A DNA stretch of 64,000 nucleotides from Paenibacillus sp. CAA11 (GTDB lineage: Bacteria; Bacillota; Bacilli; Paenibacillales; Paenibacillaceae): contig NZ_CP028922.1 in assembly GCF_003060825.1 (NCBI RefSeq), positions 3,083,001 through 3,147,000 of the forward strand. The letters are read 5' to 3'. Shown in pieces: positions 7,577-14,860 of this stretch. A model generated the notes under the pieces. That model worked only from the letters and a program-made list of their open reading frames with translations, was not told the DNA's origin and searched no databases. A program made the translations under genes and the position numbers. Positions within the stretch are counted from its first letter, which is position 1, and each line of letters begins with the position of its first letter.

Positions 7577-9220
7577 TCAAGATGCCGGCTGCTTGCGGTT
7601 CTCCAGCGCCCGCTTCAATTCCGCCCCAATCTGCTGGCTAACCTGCTTCGATATGGCTGCAATATCGATCTCATTGTCCTTGACTTCAATCTGCACGGCG
7701 CCTACCGGAACGTTAACCTGAATCTGCTGGGTTTCCATCTTCAGGCCGCTGACCAGGCTGCTCAGTGTATTCATCTGCACATCGCTGATCTGTACGGTCT
7801 GCGTTCCGGATACACCCGGCCGAACGGGAGCAGCAGCTCGGCTGCGAGGGATAGCTGGGCTTGCAGCTGACGCTCCTGCCCCGCCAGCAAAGCCGATCGC
7901 CGCACCGCTAGCCGCAGCTCCAAGACCCGCGAGGCCAATGGCCTCAGGGGCCGTCTGGAGTGCAGGATTCGCAGCAAGTGCACTGATTGCGGGCCGATTA
8001 ATCGCTCTCAATCGGTTTGGAGACGGTTCGGCCTTTTTCTTCTTTTTCTTACGAGAAAATAAGCCGCCGATAAACTTGCCCAGCTTGCTGCCACCGAAGC
8101 TGCCCAGCAACCCGCCGACCGCACCGCCGATAATTGTGCCTACGCCGGGGAAAATCGCCGTACCGATGGCCCCGCCCATCGCGGCTCCGCCCCAGCCGCC
8201 TGCACTTGAGCCGATCGCTTCTCCGCGCTCCTCGGCATTTTTACTCTTTACAATATCCACAACATCAAGCGCTGTTCCTAAGGGCTTTAGCACCTTTCCT
8301 CCATATTTCCCAGCCCACTTCAGTCCTTTCCACACGCCACCTGCAGCCTTCTTAAGTCCGCTTCCCGCTTTACGCAGCCCTTTGCCAGTAGCGCTTAGGG
8401 CTCCCTGGAGCTTCCCTCCTTTAGGAGCGGCTGGCGATTCCTTGAGCACCGTATCCTCTAGTGGAGAAGAAGAAGCTCTTTGGCGGTAAGGATAAGATTT
8501 GGAGTTGTTTCGGGAGGAAGATCCTCCGCTGCCGGAGTCGGATGAAGTCTTTGATTTGGGTCTGTTTCCGAACCTGGACCTGGACCTGGACTTTGCCTTC
8601 GTTCTGCCCCCTTCTTCCTCAGTAGGCAGGCCGTTTTTCCTCTCCTTGCGATTCTTATTCCATTTCTTCACTTTCTTACCTGTATCCAAGAGGTTGTCCT
8701 TTAGTTCATAAATACTGTTGGCGAAATCAACCCCATCCTTCAAGTGATCAAACCAGCTTTTATCCTCCTCCTTCTCACCCTTGCAGGTGCAATTGCAGGT
8801 TACGGCTACAGATACTTGTGGCGGTTGGTTGACAATGGTGATCGCCTGCGTAGCGGTCTGCACACTGGTCTGGGCCACACTGACAGGCAGCGCATTTCCT
8901 TTCTGGCCTGCCTTGGACAGCTTGTCTAACAAACCTGCTAAGCCGGCCAGCTCAACCTGTACCTTCTGCTGAACCGCCAGCTTCATCGTTGCCGGCTTGA
9001 ATAAGTCCTGCTCCCGAATTCGCCGCAGCGCCTGATCCAGCCGCTTCACAGATTCGGTCAACCGGTCTACCAGGGTGATCTGCCGGGCAAGCCCGTTGCG
9101 GCTCATCGAATTCGCCTTTTTCTCAATGCTGGCCATATATTTATCCATAGCCCTGAGCTGATTGTTTGCCTTAACAAGGCTGCCTGTATCAAGATTTAAA
9201 TTGCTCATGGCATCTGCCAT
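7577..9220 (-). CDS. short tape measure protein (XkdO position), 547 aa
   Basis: A 547-residue protein in the tape measure position, after the assembly chaperone and before XkdP. The N-terminal ~120 residues are helical (VKANNQLRAMDKYMASIEKK), followed by a charged, Ser/Arg/Lys-rich low-complexity region. Then comes a glycine-zipper stretch at roughly 350-400 (GGAAMGGAIGTAIFPGVG and following) and a C-terminal domain repeating VQI and EVKDNEID strands. Tape measures set tail length; PBSX XkdO is more than twice this long, so a short tail is predicted. The start at 9220 has an AAGGAGG site; MSNLN four codons on is an alternative. Function is assigned mainly by position. Confidence 0.75.
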   Translation of the reverse strand: MADAMSNLNLDTGSLVKANNQLRAMDKYMASIEKKANSMSRNGLARQITLVDRLTESVKRLDQALRRIREQDLFKPATMKLAVQQKVQVELAGLAGLLDKLSKAGQKGNALPVSVAQTSVQTATQAITIVNQPPQVSVAVTCNCTCKGEKEEDKSWFDHLKDGVDFANSIYELKDNLLDTGKKVKKWNKNRKERKNGLPTEEEGGRTKAKSRSRSRFGNRPKSKTSSDSGSGGSSSRNNSKSYPYRQRASSSPLEDTVLKESPAAPKGGKLQGALSATGKGLRKAGSGLKKAAGGVWKGLKWAGKYGGKVLKPLGTALDVVDIVKSKNAEERGEAIGSSAGGWGGAAMGGAIGTAIFPGVGTIIGGAVGGLLGSFGGSKLGKFIGGLFSRKKKKKKAEPSPNRLRAINRPAISALAANPALQTAPEAIGLAGLGAAASGAAIGFAGGAGASAASPAIPRSRAAAPVRPGVSGTQTVQISDVQMNTLSSLVSGLKMETQQIQVNVPVGAVQIEVKDNEIDIAAISKQVSQQIGAELKRALENRKQPAS

Positions 9221-9235
9221 TCTTGCTTCACCTCC

Positions 9236-9831
9236 TTATCCAAAGCTATCGCTACCAGCCTGCGCGTCAAGCTCTTGTTGCGTAAAAGCCATCAGCAGCA
9301 TCTGCTCCCCGCGGGGGAGCCTTCTGAACTCTCCGGGACGAAGGTGATGCCGTACCCACAGATGGTACAGCATCGTCGTCATTCCCCCGGAGCCGATCAG
9401 TTTTTTAAGTCATCAATATCGACCCCGAAGCCGGACAGCTCCAGCACTTTATCGCCGACCGCATCGAGCTCTCCGGCCAGCAGCATCCGCCGTACAGCCT
9501 GCTCTCCGCCAGACAGCTTTAAGCGGGAAGTGATGCGGGAATCCCCCCAGCCCGTTAGCTCCAGCCCTTTGACCTCAAGTCGGACTGTAGATTCGGAGAT
9601 CAGGAGAGCGTTGAACACCTCGGTATCCACCTTTTCCTCTGTGCGTCCCTTAATCGTTCTGCGTACCGTGCAGCGTTCCCGAATGCTGTCAACCCGGCTT
9701 GAAGTAAGGCCCCGCAGAATCATCCGCAGGTCCAGGCGCTGAATATAAACGGCCTCTTCCGGCAGCTTATCCGCCGCTTCGAAGAGACCATCCAGAATTT
9801 GTTCCTCATTCAATTGTTCCATTTCGTTCAT
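9236..9831 (-). CDS. xkdN: tail assembly chaperone, -1 frameshift product (XkdN plus extension)
   Basis: Tail phages commonly make two chaperones, a short one and a longer one by -1 frameshifting. Here the 144-residue frame starting MNEMEQLNEEQ (ATG 9831, GGAGGA site) ends at 9397 with the codons TTA AAA AAC TGA. Slipping back one base on the A AAA AAC heptamer at 9400-9406 opens 54 further codons that run to a TAA at 9236-9238. They encode LIGSGGMTTMLYHLWV and end ELDAQAGSDSFG, giving a 198-residue fusion. The slip site is a canonical X XXY YYZ and the extension would otherwise be a 160-base gap. The shift itself is inferred; the two frames and the heptamer are seen directly. Confidence 0.8.
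9397..9831 (-). CDS. xkdN: XkdN-like tail assembly chaperone, unshifted form, 144 aa
   Basis: The unshifted product of the chaperone gene, 144 residues from MNEMEQLNEEQ to VDIDDLKN. Its core (DLRMILRGLTSSRVDSIRERC) and the LKLSGGEQAVRRMLLAGEL segment are typical of XkdN proteins. It should bind the tape measure protein and keep it soluble during tube polymerisation. The ATG at 9831 has GGAGGATACAAGCAG upstream; the longer in-frame reading to 9885 lacks a comparable site. Confidence 0.85.
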   Translation of the reverse strand: MNEMEQLNEEQILDGLFEAADKLPEEAVYIQRLDLRMILRGLTSSRVDSIRERCTVRRTIKGRTEEKVDTEVFNALLISESTVRLEVKGLELTGWGDSRITSRLKLSGGEQAVRRMLLAGELDAVGDKVLELSGFGVDIDDLKN

Positions 9832-9901
9832 CTGCTTGTATCCTCCATTTTCATCATGGGTATATTTCTGAACACCTTGCGCCAAGTATCCTAGGTCCCT
9901 C

Positions 9902-10309
9902 TTAATTCGCTGTAATCGGATCCAGCAGCTCGTAGCCTTCGAAGGTGAAGGTCGTTTCCTCCTGCACTTCTTCCCCTGCAGTCCAGTTGGCCAGCTGAAT
10001 CTTGTCCGGTGAACAGTTTATTAAGCGCACACGCTCATGACCGTAGGCTTCCGGGTCCTCCAGCTTGGTAATGATCTCGAACTTGGTGAAGCCGCGGCGA
10101 ATCATGTCCGAGGTCACCTTATAGCCGCTCATTGTGCCCGTGCCTTTCTTAATTCCGCTTTTGTGCACCTTCCAGTCGCTGCCGCACAGGTTCAGCTCCC
10201 GCTTCTCCATCTCTACACTAGCTTCCAGCTTGTTGATATGTGTCTGCCATACCCCATCAATATAGGCTTGGCCATAGGTTCCCAGAATCACTCTTGAAGC
10301 GTCTAACAT
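9902..10309 (-). CDS. xkdM: XkdM-like tail tube protein, 135 aa
   Basis: A 135-residue protein starting MLDASRVILGTYGQAYIDG. It shows the XkdM tube-protein features: a GSDWKVHKSGIKKGTGTMSGYKV core, the K-I-x-LEDPEAYGHERV-like loop, and a VQEETTFTFEGYELLD end. Hexamers of this family stack to make the inner tube of contractile tails. It lies directly after the sheath gene, as in PBSX and other myovirus-type tails. Confidence 0.9.
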   Translation of the reverse strand: MLDASRVILGTYGQAYIDGVWQTHINKLEASVEMEKRELNLCGSDWKVHKSGIKKGTGTMSGYKVTSDMIRRGFTKFEIITKLEDPEAYGHERVRLINCSPDKIQLANWTAGEEVQEETTFTFEGYELLDPITAN

Positions 10310-10341
10310 CGTCGATCTCTCCTTATCTCATTAATATGGGT

Positions 10342-11808
10342 TTACTGTACGTAAAAGGTTCCGAAAAGCTGCTCCATTACATCGGTCAAACGGGCATTCC
10401 ACTGCAGGTACACCTGGTCCGGCTGCGGAGTCAGACTGGCTCCAGGCCCATAGTAAGCCGGGTCCAGGGTGACATCATAGCCGTTTGCCTCGATCACTCC
10501 GCTGCCTGCCAGCTGGGCCAGATAAGCCTTGCAGGCTCCGATCAGCGCAAGACGTCCTTCCTCTGTGTTGTTCACACGGCCGATATAGGTTTCCTCTGCC
10601 GAGCGCTGCAGGTCGGAGGTAATGGCGTCCATGACGCGCACGGTGCGGATTTTGGACCAGCCTTTGTTCTGCCCGCTCCGCGGCGTAATCAGGCTGTTCA
10701 TGCCTCGCAGCACCTTAACCTGGCGCCCGTCATGGAACAGGATGAACACGCCTCCACGCACGGCGTCCTCTTGTTCGGTGCGCGTCCAGCGGCGGGTGAC
10801 ATCCTCGAACGGCGTCACCGCATAGGTGGTCGACTCGTTCAGACGCTGACCGGCAATCAGCCCAGCAACGTAAGCAGAAATTTGGGCAGAACTGTAGTCC
10901 GTTCCGTTCAGGCGGGCTCCTGTCCCCACATTGATGATGCCTTCATGGTTCAGCAGGGCAGAACGCGCAGATGCCAAGGCCGGCGCCTTAGCTGCGGTAT
11001 CATCCGCTAGGGAACCGCCGAGCACGAGCAGCACCTGCTTGCCTTCCTGGCGGACCCGCTTGGTCCAAGCCGCAAAGCTCTGCTGTAAGGCGCTGTCCGT
11101 TACACCGTCCAGGGCCAGCACATCGAAGCTCTGCGTCTCCAGCGCAGCCTGAGCGGCAATGTAGTCCGCATTGGTCAGGCTGTCAATGCCGCTTGCGCCG
11201 CCTGCAAATGCTGCGGAAGCAATCTCGGCGAGCGTGCTATCCGCCGCATCTGCCGCAGCCTGAGCCGTAACCCACACATTCTCGCTGTCCCCGTTAATCG
11301 CCTCACGGGCTGCTTCAGCGGAGCCGCTGCCTGCATTGAAGGTTCTTAGCAGCGCCGTGCCTTCATAGAGCTTGATCTCTTTCACAGCCGGGTCAGTCAC
11401 GCTTGGCTGTACGGTCATGCGGAAGCTGTTGCCTCTGGCGCCAGGATATTTAGCGCTAAGCAGGAGAAGATCTTTATCGTCCTTGCTCTTTAGCTTAAGC
11501 TCCGCGACTTTGGCCGAAGCGTCGGCCAAACGATAGGCGAACAGCTTCTTCGGCCCACCTAGCAGCGCCAAGTACAGCGAGCTTGCAGCGGTCGCCTTCT
11601 CAGAAATTTGAGCGCCGAAAGCCTGGCGAATTCCCTGCTCACTGCTGATTTCAACAAATTCCCTGACAGGACCCCAATCGGCCTTAACGGGAACCACAAC
11701 CGTTCCCCGCGCTCCCGGCTGAATTGCCGAGGCCGCCGCAGCCTGAAAATTCATATACAATCCCGGTAACAGCTTCTCGTCCATCTGATTCCATGTTCCT
11801 CCTGCCAT
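10342..11808 (-). CDS. xkdK: XkdK-like contractile tail sheath protein, 488 aa
   Basis: A 488-residue sheath protein opening MAGGTWNQMDEKLLPGLYMNF, the usual XkdK start, followed by GARGTVVVPVKADWGP and, further on, GGPKKLFAYRL. The C-terminal part (ERRWTR-like TRRWTRTEQEDAVRGG and the VRVMDAITSDLQ helix) is the conserved sheath domain that interlocks neighbouring subunits. Its presence shows that the tail is contractile (R-type). The upstream spacing to the small helical gene is only a base or two, with a weak ribosome site, which suggests translational coupling. Confidence 0.93.
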   Translation of the reverse strand: MAGGTWNQMDEKLLPGLYMNFQAAAASAIQPGARGTVVVPVKADWGPVREFVEISSEQGIRQAFGAQISEKATAASSLYLALLGGPKKLFAYRLADASAKVAELKLKSKDDKDLLLLSAKYPGARGNSFRMTVQPSVTDPAVKEIKLYEGTALLRTFNAGSGSAEAAREAINGDSENVWVTAQAAADAADSTLAEIASAAFAGGASGIDSLTNADYIAAQAALETQSFDVLALDGVTDSALQQSFAAWTKRVRQEGKQVLLVLGGSLADDTAAKAPALASARSALLNHEGIINVGTGARLNGTDYSSAQISAYVAGLIAGQRLNESTTYAVTPFEDVTRRWTRTEQEDAVRGGVFILFHDGRQVKVLRGMNSLITPRSGQNKGWSKIRTVRVMDAITSDLQRSAEETYIGRVNNTEEGRLALIGACKAYLAQLAGSGVIEANGYDVTLDPAYYGPGASLTPQPDQVYLQWNARLTDVMEQLFGTFYVQ

Positions 11809-11809
11809 G

Positions 11810-12001
11810 TTACTTCACCATCGCTTTCATAAATTGTTGAATTTTGAGTTTGGCTTGTTCTACGGTATGCTCGGTTTCCTGTGCTCCGTAGAAGGCTCCT
11901 TGAAGCACTTCAGGGCGCACATTGAACAGTGCTTCAGCCTCTGCTTCAAGTTCCTGGAGCGTGTATTTTGTTTCTTCAATAGATGGTTTTTTAGCTGACA
12001 T
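11810..12001 (-). CDS. small helical phage protein upstream of the sheath, 63 aa
   Basis: A 63-residue protein starting MSAKKPSIEETKYTLQELE, almost entirely charged helix. A gene of similar size lies upstream of the sheath in PBSX-like clusters. The start at 12001 has a GGAAAGGA site, better placed than the longer reading at 12016. No function is known; a role in sheath or tail-terminator assembly would fit its position. Confidence 0.6.
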   Translation of the reverse strand: MSAKKPSIEETKYTLQELEAEAEALFNVRPEVLQGAFYGAQETEHTVEQAKLKIQQFMKAMVK

Positions 12002-12012
12002 GTATCCTTTCC

Positions 12013-12846
12013 TCACCTTTCTGCTTTAGAATAATGAATTTGCTGCATCAGCGCTGCAGGCACCTCGGGTCTTGGCACCCGCCGGGCCAGTGTCAGCGTA
12101 AGCTGGCCATGGCTCAGCGGATCTGCCTGAAGGTCGGTACGGATCTCTTCGGCTGTCATATAGGCCTTGCTGACAGCGGACAGCGGAATCTTGCCCTGTT
12201 CACCCAGTGCCGTGGCCAAGGCAAGCACCGCGGCTTGCTCCTCTGCTTCGCTGCGACCCAGCACGTGTCCGGCGAGCTGCTTGCGAAGCTCGATAGCAGC
12301 CCCGCCAGCCGGCTTGACCTCACAGCCCGTTACCCGCCATAGCACAGCCGGCAGGGAGTAGTCCGGCGGCCAGCTTCCTCGGCAGCCGGTCCATGCTCCG
12401 CCAAGCTGCTGCTCCGACCAGAGAGCCAGTGCGTCAAGCCAGAGATCTGCGCCGTCTGTTGGTGCCTCACTAATAAGAGCATCCGCAGCAAACCGATACT
12501 CACGAACGGACAACTCCAGCGCTTCATCCCGTGTGTCAGAACCCTTCTCGCTTAAATAGCGACAGCGGAAGACGCTCCCTTCCTCTGTAGTGAAGCTTTG
12601 CTCATGCAAAAGGCGGATCAGCTTCTCTCCCAGCCGGTCGATCTCCGCAAAGCCCCCGGCCTTAGCATAAAGGCGAATCACCACGGATTGCCTCTCGCCC
12701 CTGCCGGGAAGCCCGGAGCCGCTGCTGCCCATCAGCACCATGGCCGCAGGATAGCCCGTCAAAGCCTGAGGAGATTGAAGATCATATACTCTTCGTTCCA
12801 GCTCGCTGAAGTGCTCAGCCAGATGCTGCTTCATCGCAGTTCTCAT
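12013..12846 (-). CDS. probable tail-terminator/neck-like phage protein, 277 aa
   Basis: The first structural gene of the late operon. The ATG at 12846 (MRTAMKQHLAEHFSELERR) has an AAAGGAGAC site; the longer reading from 12981 runs back through a hairpin and is rejected. The first ~130 residues (VVIRLYAKAGGFAEIDRLGEKLIRLL and SEKGSDTRDEALELSVREY) resemble tail completion or terminator proteins that cap tubes just upstream of sheath genes. The remaining half (ALWSEQQLGGAWTGCRG onward) I do not recognise. It could be a fusion of terminator and a second structural domain. Assignment is by position and weak similarity. Confidence 0.5.
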   Translation of the reverse strand: MRTAMKQHLAEHFSELERRVYDLQSPQALTGYPAAMVLMGSSGSGLPGRGERQSVVIRLYAKAGGFAEIDRLGEKLIRLLHEQSFTTEEGSVFRCRYLSEKGSDTRDEALELSVREYRFAADALISEAPTDGADLWLDALALWSEQQLGGAWTGCRGSWPPDYSLPAVLWRVTGCEVKPAGGAAIELRKQLAGHVLGRSEAEEQAAVLALATALGEQGKIPLSAVSKAYMTAEEIRTDLQADPLSHGQLTLTLARRVPRPEVPAALMQQIHYSKAER

Positions 12847-12914
12847 CTTAGTCTCCTTTCTGATAGAATCCGTCATCAAAGCATTATGTGAGCATTTCTT
12901 ACGCGGAACACAAA

Positions 12915-12940
12915 GGACCGGCCATAACTTAGGCCGGTCC
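12915..12940 (-). terminator. hairpin in the leader of the late operon
   Basis: A perfect 9-bp stem, GGACCGGCC against GGCCGGTCC with an eight-base loop, is followed on the minus strand by TTTGTGTT. It lies between the proposed late promoter and the first late gene, and shares its stem sequence with the hairpin at 13091-13117. It may be a terminator relieved on induction, or a decoy; nothing seen settles this. Confidence 0.55.
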
Positions 12941-12998
12941 CTCTTCATAAGCTGATTGCTTTGCGTAATGCTGCTTTCCATAATTCTTTGATGATATA

Positions 12999-13067
12999 AT
13001 CATAGCACCCTTTTCTCCAAATGAACGGCCAGGATGCGGCCACAAGCCGGCCACAAACCGGCCACAA
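12999..13067 (-). promoter_or_regulatory. probable activator-dependent late promoter with 11-bp phased repeats
   Basis: On the minus strand an extended -10 (TGCTATGAT, 12999-13007) has no consensus -35. Nineteen bases upstream of it begins a run of 8-bp units spaced exactly 11 bp apart, written on the plus strand as GGCCACAA at 13038, 13049 and 13060, plus a degenerate GGCCAGGA at 13027. Sites repeated every helical turn beside a -10 lacking a -35 are typical of activator-dependent promoters. The best candidate activator is the ArpU-like protein encoded immediately upstream. This role is an inference. Confidence 0.55.
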
Positions 13068-13090
13068 CAGAATCCTCCCTCTACAATACA

Positions 13091-13117
13091 AAAGACCGGC
13101 CTTCCTTAAGCCGGTCC
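13091..13117 (-). terminator. terminator after the ArpU-like gene
   Basis: Stem GACCGGC/GCCGGTC followed on the minus strand by CTTTTGTATT. It lies 85-110 bases downstream of the ArpU-like stop and before the phased repeats, so it would end the regulator transcript and leave the late genes to their own promoter. Confidence 0.6.
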
Positions 13118-13201
13118 TTCTCTTTCTGAGCTGCCCCTTCCCGAATAACCGCTAGGCCGCTCTGATTTGCTATAAGTTTAACTTCTATATTACCGATCTT
13201 C

Positions 13202-13684
13202 CTATCCTATCGCGGGAACCTCAAGCTGCAAAGCCCATGCCAGCTTAGCAATGGCTGCCGCCTTGACCCGGCGATATTTACGTTCACTAACACCCAGGTC
13301 CCCACAGATCAGATAATCGTAAGTATCGTCCGTCTCTAGATAACGCTTCATTATTAATTCTCGTTCCAGCTCATTCAGACAGGCCAGAGCCTTGTCCATC
13401 ATCTGAGACCGCCGGGCCAGCTCCGTCTCCTTATCGACATTCCATATGGCAACAGTCTCCGAAGGCTTGCTTACTCGGTTCGTTGCTCCATGCAGGCGGG
13501 CTTCATAACTAGCTGTCGTCGCAGCCTCTCTGCGAACGCTCCCCATCCGGCGGTACATTCGTATCCGTCCTAGTTCATTTTCCACACGGCGTCGAGTCGC
13601 TTCACGATTAATAGCAGGCAGTTCAAGCATTAAAGAGAATGTCTCTGTTCTGGTTTGTCCCAAGACCATCACTCCGTCCATCAT
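13202..13684 (-). CDS. ArpU-family late transcription regulator, 160 aa
   Basis: A 160-residue protein whose C-terminal half (LNELERELIMKRYLETDDT, then CGDLGVSERKYRRVKAAAI) reads as the sigma-region-4-like helix-turn-helix of ArpU-family phage regulators. The N-terminal part, LPAINREATRRRVENELGR, is also typical. ArpU-like proteins control late genes in Gram-positive phages; PBSX uses the sigma-like Xpf in an analogous place. The start at 13684 lacks a good ribosome site; a TTG at 13663, eight bases after GGACGGAG, is an alternative. The gene is transcribed from a strong promoter that contains an operator. It is the first gene of the leftward programme. Confidence 0.8.
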   Translation of the reverse strand: MMDGVMVLGQTRTETFSLMLELPAINREATRRRVENELGRIRMYRRMGSVRREAATTASYEARLHGATNRVSKPSETVAIWNVDKETELARRSQMMDKALACLNELERELIMKRYLETDDTYDYLICGDLGVSERKYRRVKAAAIAKLAWALQLEVPAIG

Positions 13685-13690
13685 TGATTA

Positions 13691-13707
13691 AGCAACATTT
13701 CGTTGCC
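13691..13707. promoter_or_regulatory. repressor operator O1
   Basis: AGCAAC, five bases, GTTGCC: an inverted repeat between the expected transcription start and the start codon of the ArpU-like gene. Same consensus as O2 and O3. Confidence 0.7.
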
Positions 13708-13718
13708 TCATACTCTTA

Positions 13719-13746
13719 ATTATAGGCAACAATTTGTTGCTGTCAA
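13719..13746 (-). promoter_or_regulatory. sigma-A promoter of the ArpU-like gene, with operator in the spacer
   Basis: On the minus strand a perfect TTGACA (13741-13746) and a perfect TATAAT (13719-13724) are 16 bases apart. The whole spacer is operator O2, so a bound repressor would exclude RNA polymerase directly. Confidence 0.85.
13725..13741. promoter_or_regulatory. repressor operator O2
   Basis: GGCAAC, AATTT, GTTGCT: inverted repeat centred at 13733, filling the spacer of the leftward promoter. The centre lies 34 bases from O1 and 31 from O3, close to three helical turns each. Confidence 0.8.
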
Positions 13747-13755
13747 CCCAAATAA

Positions 13756-13772
13756 GGAAACTATATGTTGCC
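13756..13772. promoter_or_regulatory. repressor operator O3 (one degenerate arm)
   Basis: GGAAAC, TATAT, GTTGCC: one mismatch from the consensus in the left arm. Its right arm overlaps the likely -35 of the repressor gene, which suggests autoregulation by a weaker site. Confidence 0.65.
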
Positions 13773-13795
13773 TAAACTCTATAATGGGTTATAAT
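13768..13795 (+). promoter_or_regulatory. probable promoter of the repressor gene
   Basis: TTGCCT (13768-13773, four of six matches to TTGACA) and a perfect TATAAT (13790-13795) with a 16-base spacer; a second TATAAT lies at 13780. The -35 overlaps O3. Confidence 0.55.
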
Positions 13796-13821
13796 AATAA
13801 GTAGATAGACGAGGTGATCTG

Positions 13822-14163
13822 GTGTTAACAGACAAATTAGCCGAGTTAAGATTAGCAAGAAATTTAACCCATAAAGATATGGCCGACAAGCTCGGTATTA
13901 CCCGTCAGGGTTACGGCAACTATGAATCGGGAAAGCGGACCATTGATTCCGCTACGCTTAAGAAAATTGCTGACATCCTGGACGTGGACACCGATTATTT
14001 GCTCGGCCGAACCTCTGTCCCCCGTGCCTCTGCGGATGAATCCGGGCTTGCTTTCTACGGTGGACCGGATAAGTACAGTCCAGATGAGATCGAAGTCATG
14101 GAGGCGGCCCTCAAGGCCTATCGGGAACAAAAAAAGCGGCTGCTGGAGGATCGACACTCCTAA
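13822..14163 (+). CDS. XRE-family repressor of the tail cluster, 113 aa
   Basis: A 113-residue protein starting with GTG at 13822 behind GAGGTGATCTG. Residues ~6-60 form an XRE/Cro-CI helix-turn-helix (LRLARNLTHKDMADKLGIT, then YGNYESGKRTID and ADILDVDTDYLLGR). The rest is a short charged helical tail without a LexA-type autocleavage domain. With the ImmA-like protease gene just downstream, this is the ImmR-ImmA arrangement of ICEBs1 and many prophages, in which the protease cleaves the repressor on induction. It faces the ArpU-like gene across three operators and is expected to repress it. Confidence 0.85.
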   Translation: MLTDKLAELRLARNLTHKDMADKLGITRQGYGNYESGKRTIDSATLKKIADILDVDTDYLLGRTSVPRASADESGLAFYGGPDKYSPDEIEVMEAALKAYREQKKRLLEDRHS

Positions 14164-14254
14164 CAGCTGCTAACTGCCTGCCCTTTCAACACTAAAGGGC
14201 ATTCTTTTTCATCTATAATACGAACATATATTCTGTACCTGGAGGAATTTGAAA

Positions 14255-14860
14255 ATGGATTTAACTCTCTATCAAGAAACTGAGCTGGAACAATCCATAT
14301 CGTCCGCTTATAAGAAGCATGGTTTTTTGAGGCCAGAAGATCTGGATATTGACCAGGTGGCAGATGCCTTCGAGATTGATATTGTATATTATGAAGGAAA
14401 TCCCTTCTCCTGCAATATCTCCTACGTGATCTTTCTCGATAAGAAGATGGAGCCAAGACAGCAGCGCGAGGTGTTCTTCCATGAGCTCTGCCATGTGCTG
14501 AGACATGCTGGCAACCAAAAACTGATGCCTCGTCTCTTCCTGGAGCAGCAGGAGATCGAAGCCGACCGGTTTGCCCTCTATGCGGCCGCCCCTTTTTTCA
14601 TGATCCGTGAGCTCGAGCTTCCCGATCATCAGAAGGAGGCAGCCGATATGCTGGCCGAAGAGTTCAAGCTCCCCGCCGCCTTAGCCAGAAGCCGAATTGA
14701 ACAAATGCAAGGAAGAATCCTGCAGCATGTATGGCAGAACGAGACAGCCAAAGCGTTGAATCCTAGCTCTAACAGTGTCCTCAGCAAATCTTCATGGACC
14801 GAAGAGACTCAGAAATTGCTGGACAAGCTGTATCATCAGCTGGAGGGGAGAGAATCCTAG
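14255..14860 (+). CDS. ImmA/IrrE-family metallopeptidase, 201 aa
   Basis: A 201-residue ImmA/IrrE-type protein. The zinc motif HELCH is at residues 76-80, followed by a downstream EIEADRFA at ~101-108 that supplies the third ligand. The N-terminal part (DIDQVADAFEIDIVYYEG) is the usual domain lead-in. The ATG at 14255 has GGAGGAATTTGAAA upstream; a TTG two codons earlier is less likely. ImmA of ICEBs1 cuts its repressor to induce excision; here it would inactivate the adjacent XRE repressor. The C-terminal ~60 residues are a Ser/Asn-rich linker plus helix, without a recognised sensory domain. Confidence 0.87.
   Translation: MDLTLYQETELEQSISSAYKKHGFLRPEDLDIDQVADAFEIDIVYYEGNPFSCNISYVIFLDKKMEPRQQREVFFHELCHVLRHAGNQKLMPRLFLEQQEIEADRFALYAAAPFFMIRELELPDHQKEAADMLAEEFKLPAALARSRIEQMQGRILQHVWQNETAKALNPSSNSVLSKSSWTEETQKLLDKLYHQLEGRES

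Noticed and set aside
12847-12981. N-terminal extension of the first late gene back to 12981
   Set aside because: It would be translated through the leader hairpin and has a worse ribosome site than the ATG at 12846.
13030-13070. A CRISPR-like short repeat array
   Set aside because: The units are only 8 bp in 11-bp steps, with no spacers of normal length and no cas genes; a protein-binding array fits better.
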